This document shows positions 12,784 to 21,694 of a DNA stretch of 64,000 nucleotides, piece by piece. Source of the DNA: Punica granatum (Eukaryota; Streptophyta; Magnoliopsida; Myrtales; Lythraceae); contig NC_045128.1 of NCBI RefSeq assembly GCF_007655135.1, positions 6,262,001 to 6,326,000 on the forward strand, in the 5' to 3' direction. The notes under the pieces were generated by a model, which was given only the letters and a program-made list of their open reading frames with translations, made no database searches and had not been told where the DNA came from. The translations under genes and the position numbers were made by a program. Numbering within the stretch: the stretch's first letter is position 1; each line of letters starts with the position of its first letter.

Positions 12784-13582
12784 GGTCGTGTTTGGTAACG
12801 GAGTAAAGTACGATTATGCTTAACTCCACGGGACGAAAACAAAAGTACTTGGAGAAATTTATTATTAAAAAATTGGTTGTAATTGTAGTTAAGAAAAATA
12901 TGTAAGAGAATTAATTATTAAAATGAATAAGAGGATAAAAAAGTAATGATTATATTGTTGAATTGAGAAAAAAATGAATAGTTAAAAGAATTTAATATTA
13001 AAAAATTAATTATAACAATTGTTGAGAAAAAGTACGTGAGAAAATTTATTTTTAAATTGAAAAAAATGTAGAAATTTAATGATTGTATTATTGAATTAAT
13101 GAAAAAATAAAGTGGAGTTAAACGAAGTAGAGTGTGATTTAGTAAACAAACAAAGCACAAGATAAATTTACTGTTCGAACAAAACTAACTCGAACTTAAT
13201 TAGTTAGGTTGCGTTTGGTCACAGAGTAGAGTATGATTATACTTAACTTCACGGGATGAAGATACAAGTAATTGAAAAAATTTATCTTAAAAAAATTAGT
13301 TGTAATTATAGTTAAGAAAACATACGTGAGAGAATTTATTATTTAATTGTATAAGAACATAAAAAAATGACTATGTTGTTGAATTGAGGGAAAAATAATG
13401 AATAATTTGGAGAATTTTTTAATATTAAAATATTAATTGTAATAATAATTAAAAAAAGTACGTGAGAGAATTTATTATTTAATTGAAAAAACGATAAAAA
13501 TATAATGATTGTGTTATTGATTTGATGGAAAAGTAAAGTGAAGTTAAATGGAATAGAGTGTGATTTTGTAAAGAAACAAAGT
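12784..13582. mobile_element. pair of Tourist-like MITEs, unit 1 (12784-13156 and 13207-13582)
   Basis: Each starts GGT(C/T)G(T/C)GTTTGGT and carries near its ends an inverted repeat around CTTAACT(C/T)CAC. The right end of the first reads ...GTGGAGTTAAACGAAGTAGAG then ACAAACAAAGC. The middle is A+T rich with no coding capacity. Both are preceded by the same 38-base block (CTAACT(T/C)GAACTTAATTAG), so the pair looks like a local duplication of a MITE plus its flank. The older units 7 and 8 have a single one. Confidence 0.55.
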
Positions 13583-13589
13583 TTATAGC

Positions 13590-13756
13590 ATGGATAAGTC
13601 CAAGTGCGGTGGACAAAGTCAAATTGGATTTTACTTCCCTCCATAATAAAACACCACGTTAATAACCTTTCTTTTTATTATTAACTAACTATATTTATTC
13701 CTATAGCTCATTTGGTAATTCACTGCCACTATTTACAAACGCGCGCACACACACAG

Positions 13757-13787
<31 letters not shown>

Positions 13788-13860
13788 CATTTCTTCTTGG
13801 TTGAGACACTGGAAGTGCAAATCATTCTAAGCATTTCTTTGATCGATCAATCCATCCATT
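13590..13860 (+). promoter_or_regulatory. presumed promoter and leader of the X8 gene, unit 1
   Basis: The block from GACAAAGTCAAATTGG to TGGTAATTCACTGCCACTAT is conserved in every unit and is also recognisable upstream of relic c (AAGTCAAATTGG against AGGTCAAAGACAAAC; CATTTGGTAATTCACTGCC against ATTACTTGGTAACTCATTGCC). ACTATATTTATT near 13687 is the best TATA candidate, about 170 bp before the ATG. Function is inferred only from position and conservation. Confidence 0.35.
13739..13789. repeat. compound GC/AC/AT dinucleotide repeat before the X8 gene
   Basis: This is an unbroken alternating purine-pyrimidine tract. Counterparts lie at 19897-19940, 27130-27174, 34338-34386, 41065-41114 and 48297-48344, with different GC, AC and AT run lengths. 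A degenerate form lies at 54898-54930 in the old unit. It sits between the TATA candidate and the start codon. Confidence 0.85.
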
Positions 13861-14766
13861 ATGGCTTCCCTTCCACAGACCTCAGCCCCAATGTCTCTTC
13901 TCCTCCTCTTAGCTTTTGCCCTGCTTCTTCACTCCGCAAGTAAGCTTTGTAGCTCTTTTACTTAAAAGAAAGTCGGGTTTTCTTTTCGAGAAAATTTTAT
14001 ACAGTCTTATTTCCCAAAAATGTGTTGAGAAAAACATCAATTATATGTTGCTGTGATTAATTTGTGATTTTGGCAGTAATTTGGGTAATTAATACCCATT
14101 CATCATTAGTTGGAGTTTTATTCATGCCAAGTGGCGAGCTCCAATAATTTCTCTCCTGTTTTAATTCCCTTCTAATATTGTTGGTGGACACTTTCATGAT
14201 TACCTATTAATCTGTCCGATATAATCGCGCATGATTACCTATTGTTGCACGGCACCGATTCAACAGTCACCAAGGCAGCTTCGGAACCAAATGGTAGTTG
14301 GTGCATCGCGAAGACTGGAGCTGAAGTCCCAAAGCTCCAGGCAGCCCTTGACTATGCCTGTGGTCATGGCGCGGACTGCGCCTCAATCCAACCAGGAGCC
14401 CCTTGCTTTGAGCCCAACACAATCGCTGCTCATGCATCGTATGCCATGAACTGGCTCTTCCAGCACTCTGAGAAGACACCTACTGATTGCGACTTTGGCG
14501 GCGCGGCCATGCAAACTTCCACCGATCCAAGTAAAACTTCTTTTACAAAGGCCCGCTTTTATTTGAAAACCTTTTCCGAATAATTAGCCATTTTTAAAAT
14601 CTATCAATACTAAAAAAATACTCACTCTTGTAGAAATGTTTTAAGTGTAGTATATACTCTCTTTCTTTATATCTAAACTCATGAATCTTCTTTTAACTGA
14701 AGAGTATTATTTCACAAATTTCTCTTGTTTTCAGGTCATGATAGCTGCGTATATCCTGGTAAATAG
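13861..14766 (+). CDS. secreted X8/CBM43 domain protein, array copy 1
   Basis: Three exons (13861-13939, 14267-14530, 14735-14766) join in matching phases into 124 codons plus TAG. Donors are GTAAGC and GTAAAA; acceptors are CAACAG and TTTCAG. Residues 1-26 are a signal peptide (MASLPQTSAPMSLLLLLAFA, then LLLHSA). The rest is one X8 domain: GSWCIAK, LQAALDYACGHGADCASIQP, PCFEPNT, HASYAMN, DCDFGGAA, DSCVYPGK. All six X8 cysteines are present. X8/CBM43 modules bind beta-1,3-glucan. Free-standing secreted ones include olive pollen Ole e 10, and GPI-anchored ones include plasmodesmal callose-binding proteins. This protein stops right after the last cysteine, so it has no GPI signal and should be released to the cell wall. 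It differs from copies 2, 3, 5 and 6 by Ile for Val, Trp for Ser in YAMNWLF, and Thr for Lys in EKTPTDC. Confidence 0.82.
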
Positions 14767-15097
14767 CAATTGAGAGAGACTTAAAGAGAGAAAGAGAAGA
14801 AAAGCTTCAGTTTGATGTGATGTGGGAAAATAAGGGGAAGAAAAAATCCGAAAAGGAGGATTATCAGAGAGAATTACTGTGTTTAGTGCCGCTTAATAAA
14901 TTGATCTTCATTTTAAACGCTTTTTTTTCCTTTATCTAATATATGGGTTTGAGAGATTAAGCTAGCCTTGTCTCATTTATCCATTAATCGTATTGCGAAG
15001 GGTTACGCATTGTAGAAGCAAGAATCCAATTTCGAATATACCGCATTTCGTTCTCGCAGCTCATCTCCTGACCCATCTGATTGATTCACTAACCTTA

Positions 15098-15110
15098 TCT
15101 CTCTCTCTCG

Positions 15111-15141
<31 letters not shown>
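15098..15141. repeat. CT/AT microsatellite, unit 1
   Basis: A run of TC dinucleotides passes into about fifteen AT dinucleotides. Counterparts of varied length precede relic b in units 2-6 (for example 21246-21289 and 28488-28524). Confidence 0.8.
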
Positions 15142-15144
<3 letters not shown>

Positions 15145-15224
15145 CAGAAAGGGTCTTTTTCCTTCATTTCCATTTAACCTTCTCGTCTGCATAGATAATA
15201 TATTTGCATATAAATAAATATGTA

Positions 15225-15341
15225 AGTCTGTGTATGTTGGTTGAGACTTTTGATATCATTCGAAACATCCATTCATCGATCGATCCACTAATGGCATCAT
15301 TTCCACAGACATTAGCTTTCACTCTGTTTCATCAGTACTAA
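15225..15341 (+). pseudogene. X8 relic b, unit 1: leader and truncated exon 1
   Basis: GTATGTTGGTTGAGAC ... ATCGATCGATCCACTA then ATG at 15291 parallels the leader and exon 1 of the intact gene (MASFPQT against MASLPQT). The frame stops after 16 codons (TAA at 15339), before any hydrophobic core is complete. No exon 2 or 3 follows. It is the 5' end of a lost paralog. Confidence 0.55.
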
Positions 15342-16145
15342 TAAGTTCCTCCACTTTTCCCTGTCTTTTCCATTATTAGCCTTCTCTGGGACAAGATGAT
15401 CAGTTGTTTTTTTTTTTTGGGTGAGATTAGAAGGTGTCAATAATCTCTTGATTAAAACAAACAGTCCTCATTCGAGCATCGGCTTGGTTCCTTGCCACAA
15501 GGTGCTTTTAGTTGATTTCGTATCCCGATACTCCCACACCGTGGTTTATATTCATCAATTTTTATTATCTTTCTGGTACTAAAGTGGAAATTTTTATTTC
15601 AAAAGTAATAACCTCAGAAGGGCGGCCAATCGAGCCATTGGATTGTTCCAACCAATAACGGACACCCCAAGTTCCACAGATTGCATCATCGGCCGAGCCA
15701 ACTACACAAATCTTAGAATCGATGGTGGCATGATCAAACCGATCATTCTAACCTCTTCAATCTAATGTTCGAGTAGAACTAACTCGAACTTAATTAGTTA
15801 ATTTTTGGCCACACATATGGAGGTCAAAGACAAACATGATTTTTGCTCCCTTCATAATAAAAAGATTTTTGTTCCCTTCATAATAAAAACCGCATTAACA
15901 ACCTTATAGTAACTAACTACATTTAAACCTACAGCTTATTACTTGGTAACTCATTGCCATTCCAGAAGAGACTAGACACACCCATGGGGTCCACATGCAC
16001 CTTTGGGTGGGCCCACATCAAGACCTTCTTGCCCGCTTTAGATATGCACGTATACTCCCTGGTTGAGACACTGCAAAGCATTCAAAGCAGTTCTTTCGTC
16101 AATCAATCCATCAATGGCTTCTCTTCCATAGACCTCAGTTCCTAT

Positions 16146-17207
16146 TTGGGTCATGCGAATTTGGATACCCTATAGCTTTCAAGATATCCGGATCTTATCT
16201 ATATAGGACCTGTTCCGTAATTTTGGAACTGTGCCCTACCACTATTAGTCATAGAACCGAACTCTATCCGGAACTTTGTATTATATCACAGGTTCTGAAT
16301 ACCCGTTTAAAATCTATACTATTCTTTTTCCTTTTCTTTTTCTTTTTCTTTTTTTTTCTCGGTCACCTACTAGTGCGGCAGTCTCGAGGAACTCTCGCGG
16401 GACGGTAACCACTGTTTGGGAGTTTCGAACCGGCACTACATTACATTGCCGAGGTAGGGAGGCTTCTTCTTAGGGAAGCTCTAAAGCATGTCAGTGGCCA
16501 CTACTTGAGCAACAGAGCTTCACGATTTGGCTGGTTCATGGTAGTGTCAACAAAGAAGAGTAGCAGTAGCTCACGCCTCGGGTGGAGTGGAGAACAGGAG
16601 CTAAAGTGCCTCAAGCCTAGGGAGCAGCAGCCGTTGACGCCCGGAAAAATGATTGCGATGGCTAAACGATTCTAGAGGAATGGGCGTCAATGGGGAGCTC
16701 AGGGGAGAGATGGATGAAGTAGAGATACAGAGAGCTAATTCTAGGGTTTTCCATTATATTTTTTTCCTTTTTGTTTATGTGGGATTATTAATTTATATAT
16801 ATATATGCATGTTGTATATTTACGTGTATATATAGAAAGGCAGGTTGCAGATCCCGGTTCTGGTTCCAGTTGTGGGTACTATCTCTGCTGGAATCGGAAT
16901 CGGATTTCACCGATTCCTAATTTTTATACTCGGATCCTATCATTTTTTCTTTTTTCTTTTTTTTTTCAATTACAAAGGAAGTCCATGTAGTATATTGAAA
17001 TAGAAATATTAAATATCTAATAAAGGAGCACGAGTAGTCCCACTAAGTATTGAAACTGAGACTTCTTGATCACCAGGAGAGAGGTGCGTCACCGCACTAT
17101 GTCCTCTCTTGATGGACCCTATCCAATTTTCAATCAGAACTAGACCCTACCATAACGGGTAGGTTTTAATCGTTTCCAGGTATATTCGGCATCCGTACAC
17201 ACCTCTA
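16146..17207. mobile_element. hAT-like non-autonomous element in X8 relic c, unit 1
   Basis: The 8-bp flanks GTTCCTAT (16138-16145) and GTTCTTAT (17208-17215) are a target duplication with one change. The ends are short inverted repeats (GGTGTGCGAAT-type on the left, best seen at 60695; complement of TAGAGGTGTGTACGGAT on the right). Eight-bp duplications and T(A)GGGGTGTGC ends fit plant hAT MITEs. The inside has a pyrimidine tract near 16320-16358, a 200-bp G+C-rich block of unknown origin (16370-16570) and a nested SINE. Confidence 0.6.
16942..17113 (-). mobile_element. tRNA-derived SINE nested in the hAT-like element, unit 1
   Basis: Flanks GGATCCTATC (16932-16941) and GGACCCTATC (17114-17123) form a 10-bp target duplication with one mismatch. 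On the minus strand the head reads AGTGCGGTGACGCACCTCTC (box A-like) and GTCTCAGTTTCAATACTTAG (degenerate box B). The 3' end is A-rich (AAAAAAAAAGAAAAAAG). It has no coding capacity. Confidence 0.55.
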
Positions 17208-17656
17208 GTTCTTATGGCAATGCTCCTCTTGGGTTTTGCCCTGCTTTTTCACTCTGCAAGTAAGCTCAGACGTACTTTCACTTCCCTGCATTTTCCATGG
17301 CATCAACATCAAAAGAAAGTCAAGTTTTCCTTTTCGAGAAAATTTTAAATGATCTTACTCCACAAAAACCTTTTGAGAAAACGGTAATAATGTTACTGTG
17401 GTTAATGGTGATTACGACAGTAATTTGGGTAATTAATACACATTCATCTATTTATTCTCCTGTTCTCATTCCCTTTTCGTTTTGTTGGCGTAATGTTTTG
17501 AACTTAGCTTGGTAATTACGTAAATGATCATATTTCCATTCAATCCTACCAACCCGCAGTCCTTGGGGATTTCACTTTTTCCATTTAGCCCGGAGGTATC
17601 AATAGGGCCAGAATTAGGACCAAGAATAGGGGTGTCATTTATTTAGTTATTTTAAA

Positions 17657-18196
17657 AAGGATTAATAACAAAAAAAATACAAAATTTTCACATTTTAACA
17701 ATTCAAGCACGAATTTTTTTTTCTTAACCTAAATATGTTCATACTTTCGATTTGATATCAATTTTAGCAGGGTCCATTTTTCCGTAAATTTGGACGGAAT
17801 TGAGGTCATAGAGAGCGCCGACGACCCCAATCGGGGGGTAGGGTGCTAGTGACCCCAATCATGTAAGGGGGTGTTAGCGGTCAGAATCAAGGCCATTCCC
17901 CGGAATCGGGAGAACTCTCAAATTAGGAATTCTCCCAATTCCTTTGGTGGAGTCTCGACCCCGGCTATCACTCCCCCAATTGGGGTCACCAACACCCTCC
18001 CCCTTATTGCATTCGCAGGCGCCCTCCCCTCAATTGGGGTCGTCGGCGCCCTCTATGGTCCCGATTCTGTCCAAATTAACGAAAAATTTAATGCCATGCT
18101 AGAATTGTTATCAAATCAAAAGTTTGTGCATTTTTAGTTAAAGACAAAAGTTCGCGCTAGAATTATTAAAATGCAATTTTTTTTTATTAACCCTTT
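17657..18196. mobile_element. long inverted-repeat element, unit 1
   Basis: The ends AAGGATTAATAAC and (complement) AAAGGGTTAATAA begin arms of about 200 bp that match imperfectly all the way in (GATTTGATATCAATTTTAGC against GATTTGATAACAATTCTAGC; AATTTGGACGGAATTG against AATTTGGACAGAATCG). The arms continue into a G+C-rich core built from ACCCCAAT(C/T)GGGG blocks. TTTAAA borders both sides in unit 6. There is no coding capacity; a MULE or foldback type is likely. Its right edge is where the tandem units join. Confidence 0.6.
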
Positions 18197-18840
18197 GTTA
18201 ACCCGTAGTAGGGCTGCAGAGTCCTTCGCAGCGGTAAAAAAGTTGCAGTGAGTTCATGGTCAAATGGGTTCCCCTAGTCCAGGCCGGTTCAAGCTTAATA
18301 CCGATGGCTTGGCGCTAGGTAATCCTGGTAAGGCAGGAGGCGGTGGCATCGTCCGAGACGAGAATGGACAGTGGCGGGCAGGCTTCACACGTAGAATCGG
18401 TATAGCACCCAGTATTGTGGCCAAGCTATGGGCATTAACGACATGGACTCTAGCTCGCTCTCAGTCTTGGTATCACCCACCTTGAGGTGGAATTAGATGC
18501 CAAGGTCGTATATGATCTTGTTGGGGTGATAGTTGTAGTAATTCATTACTACGTACTCTTGTGATTGATTGCAGGACCCTCAGCAGTACATTCCAGGGTA
18601 TTCGTGCTGCGCAGATCTTCCGCGAAGGGAACTTCAGCGCCGATGCACTAGCTCGGAGGCTTGTCTATTTAAGAGAGCATTTTGTTGTTTTCTTTGAGCG
18701 CTCACCGGATATGTATTTCTTATCATATGGAGACTTTATCAGTATATGCCATCCTAGATTGGTCACCAGTAGGGGAGAATCGAATTCATGATGTATGGTG
18801 AACCTTAGTTTGATAAATTAATATCACGCGAAATCTAATA
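18191..18840 (+). pseudogene. LINE RNase H fragment, unit 2
   Basis: This copy of 12037-12690 is preceded by the inverted-repeat element instead of LINE sequence. It keeps NTDG. Two bases are lost near 18520 relative to unit 1 (CTTGTTGGGG against CTTGTATGGGG), adding a frameshift. Confidence 0.7.
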
Positions 18841-18936
18841 AAAAATCATAGAGTCGAGGACGGCACAAACAAACCGACTCTAATCAATCACTTAAATGTA
18901 CTGTTCGAGCAAAACTAACTTGAACTTAATTAGTTA

Positions 18937-19740
18937 GGTCGTGTTTGGTAACGGAGTAAAGTATGATTATTCTTAACTCCACGGGACGAAAACAAAAGTA
19001 CTTGGAGAAATTTATTATTAAAAAATTGGTTGTAATTGTAGTTAAGAAAAAATATGTAAGAGAATTAATTATTAAAATGAATAAGAGGATAAAAAAGTAA
19101 TGATTATATTGTTGAATTGAGAAAAAAATGAATAGTCAGAAGAATTTAATATTAAAAAATTAATTATAATAATTGTTGAGAAAAAGTACGCGAGAAAATT
19201 TATTTTTAAATTGAAAAAAATGTAGAAATTTAATGATTGTATTATTGAATTATTGAAAAAATAAAGTGGAGTTAAACGAAGTAGAGTGTGATTTAGTAAA
19301 CAAACAAAGCATAAAATAAATTTACTGCTCGAGCAAAACTAACTCGAACTTAATTAGTTACGTGGCGTTTGGTAATAGAGTAGAGTATGATTATACTTAA
19401 TTTCACGGGATGAAGATACAAGTAATTGAAAAAATTTATCTTTAAAAATTAATTGTAATTATAGTTAAGAAAACATACGTGAGAGAATTTATTATTTAAT
19501 TGTATAAGAACATAAAACAGAAATGACAATGTTGTTGAATTGAGGGAAAAATAATGAATAATTTGGAGAATTTTTTAATATTAAAAAATTAATTGTAATA
19601 ATAATTAAAAAAAAGTATGTGAGAGAATCTATTATTAAATTGAAAAAAACAATAAAAATATAATGATTGTGTTATTGATTTGATGGAAAAGTAAAGTGAA
19701 GTTAAATGGAATAGAGTGTGATTTTGTAAAGAAACAAAGT
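18937..19740. mobile_element. MITE pair, unit 2 (18937-19310 and 19361-19740)
   Basis: Counterpart of 12784-13582. Small indels in A-runs are the only clear differences. Confidence 0.5.
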
Positions 19741-20010
19741 TTATAGCATGGATAAGGCCAAGTGCGGTGGACAAAGTCAAATTGGATTTTACTTCCCATC
19801 ATAATAAAACACCACGTTAATAACCTTTCTTTTTATTATTAACTAACTATATTTATTCCTATAGCTCATTTGGTAATTCACTGCCACTATTTACAAACGC
19901 GCGCGCGCGCGCACACACACATATATATATATATGTGCATTTCTTCTTGGTTGAGACACTGGAAGTGCAAATCATTCTAAGCATTTCTTTGATCGATCAA
20001 TCCATCCATT

Positions 20011-20916
20011 ATGGCTTCCCTTCCACAGACCTCAGCCCCAATGTCTCTTCTCCTCCTCTTAGCTTTTGCCCTGCTTCTTCACTCCGCAAGTAAGCTTTGT
20101 AGCTCTTTTACTTAAAAGAAAGTCGGGTTTTCTTTTCGAGAAAATTTTATACAGTCTTATTTCCCAAAAATGTGTTGAGAAAAACATCAATTATATGTTG
20201 CTGTGATTAATTTGTGATTTTGGCAGTAATTTGGGTAATTAATACCCATTCATCATTAGTTGAAGTTTTATTCATGCCAAGTGGCGAGCTCCAATAATTT
20301 CTCTCCTGTTTTAATTCCCTTCTAATATTGTTGGTGGACACTTTCATGATTACCTATTAATCTGTCCGATATAATCGCGCATGATTACCTATTGTTGCAC
20401 GGCACCGATTCAACAGTCACCAAGGCAGCTTCGGAACCAAATGGTAGTTGGTGCATCGCGAAGACTGGAGCTGAAGTCCCAAAGCTCCAGGCAGCCCTTG
20501 ACTATGCCTGTGGTCATGGCGCGGACTGCGCCTCAATCCAACCAGGAGCCCCTTGCTTTGAGCCCAACACAGTCGCTGCTCATGCATCGTATGCCATGAA
20601 CTCCCTCTTCCAGCACTCTGAGAAGAAACCTACTGATTGCGACTTTGGCGGCGCGGCCATGCAAACTTCCACCGATCCAAGTAAAACTTCTTTTACAAAG
20701 GCCCGCTTTTATTTGAAAACCTTTTCCGAATAATTAGCCATTTTTAAAATCTATCAATACTAAAAAAATACTCACTCTTGTAGAAATGTTTTAAGTGTAG
20801 TATATACTCTCTTTCTTTATATCTAGACTCATGAATCTTCTTTTAACTGAAGAGTATTATTTCACAAATTCCTCTTGTTTTCAGGTCATGATAGCTGCGT
20901 ATATCCTGGTAAATAG
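20011..20916 (+). CDS. secreted X8/CBM43 domain protein, array copy 2
   Basis: Exons 20011-20089, 20417-20680 and 20885-20916 give 124 residues. The mature domain reads CFEPNTVAAHASYAMNSLF and EKKPTDCDFGG. This Val/Ser/Lys version is shared with copies 3, 5 and 6 and, where readable, copy 4. Splice sites and all six cysteines are intact. X8 consensus proteins usually have a polar residue after HASYA-N, so Ser here looks ancestral and Trp in copy 1 derived. Confidence 0.82.
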
Positions 20917-21261
20917 CAATTGAGAGAGACTTAAAGAGAGAAAGAGAAGAAAAGCTTCAGTTTGATGTGATGTGGGAAAATAAGGGGAAGAAAAAATCAG
21001 AAAAGGAGGATTATCAGAGAAATTACTGTGTTTAGTGCCGCTTAATAAATTGATCTTCATTTTAAACGCTTTTTTTTCCTTTATCTAATATATGGGTTTG
21101 AGAGATTAAGCTAGCCTTGTCTCATTTATCCATTAATCGTATTGCGAAGGGTTACGCATTGTAGAAGCAAGAATCCAATTTCGAATATACCGCATTTCGT
21201 TCTCGCAGCTCATCTCCTGACCCATCTGATTGATTCACTAACCTTATCTCTCTCTCTCGCG

Positions 21262-21292
<31 letters not shown>

Positions 21293-21372
21293 CAGAAAGG
21301 GTCTTTTTCCTTCATTTCCATTTAACCTTCTCGTCTGCATAGATAATATATTTGTATATAAATAAATATGTA

Positions 21373-21489
21373 AGTCTGTGTATGTTGGTTGAGACTTTTG
21401 ATATCATTCGAAACATCCATTCATCGATCGATCCACTAATGGCATCATTTCCACAGACATTAGCTTTCACTCCGTTTCATCAGTACTAA
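21373..21489 (+). pseudogene. X8 relic b, unit 2
   Basis: ATG at 21439 with MASFPQT, stopping after 16 codons as in unit 1 (one change, CTCCG for CTCTG). Confidence 0.5.
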
Positions 21490-21694
21490 TAAGTTCCTCC
21501 ACTTTTCCCTGTCATTTCCATTATTAGCCTTCTCTGGGACAAGATGATCAGTTGTTTTTTTTTTTGGGTGAGATTAGAAGGTGTCAATAATCTCTTGATT
21601 AAAACAAACAGTCCTCATTCGAGCATCGGCTTGGTTCCTTGCCACAAGGTGCTTTTAGTTGATTTCGTATCCCGATACTCCCACACCGTGGTTT

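Larger units (their letters stand above)
16114..17259 (+). pseudogene. X8 relic c, unit 1: exon 1 split by a hAT-like insertion
   Basis: The exon starts at 16114 (MASLP, then TAG where units 2-7 have CAG) and reads to CAGTTCCTAT. It resumes at 17208 (GTTCTTATGGCAATGCTCCT, LLLGFALLFHSA) and ends at the same kind of donor, GCAA|GTAAGC, at 17259. The following 200 bases match intron 1 of the intact gene (AAAGTCAAGTTTTCCTTTTCGAGAAAATTTTA and GTAATTTGGGTAATTAATAC). Exons 2 and 3 are absent. So each unit once held several X8 genes. Confidence 0.65.
12037..18190. repeat. tandem array unit 1 (6154 bp)
   Basis: This is the first of six head-to-tail units. It starts inside the LINE relic at CCCTTTG (12037) and ends at the inverted-repeat element, where the next CCCTTTG begins (18191). 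It is more diverged than units 2-6 and lacks 1103 bp that they carry (junction at 15547/15548). Order inside: LINE RNase H piece, MITE pair, X8 gene, X8 relic b, X8 relic c with hAT-like insert, inverted-repeat element. Confidence 0.9.

Noticed and set aside
12918..13160. Phe/Ile/Asn-rich minus-strand frames in the MITE regions
   Set aside because: Low-complexity translation of A+T-rich MITE sequence.
14231..14449. Separate open frame with many Ser/Gln over X8 exon 2, and the 113-codon frame starting in intron 1
   Set aside because: The first is out of frame with the X8 domain. The second starts in intron 1 and runs past the exon 2 donor; the three-exon model explains signal peptide, all six cysteines and the stop.
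17871..18137. 88-codon frame conserved in all units (and at 25103, 32329, 39041, 46270, 53516)
   Set aside because: It lies wholly in the inverted-repeat element core, starts within a palindrome, and its conservation follows from the recent duplication. No family recognised.
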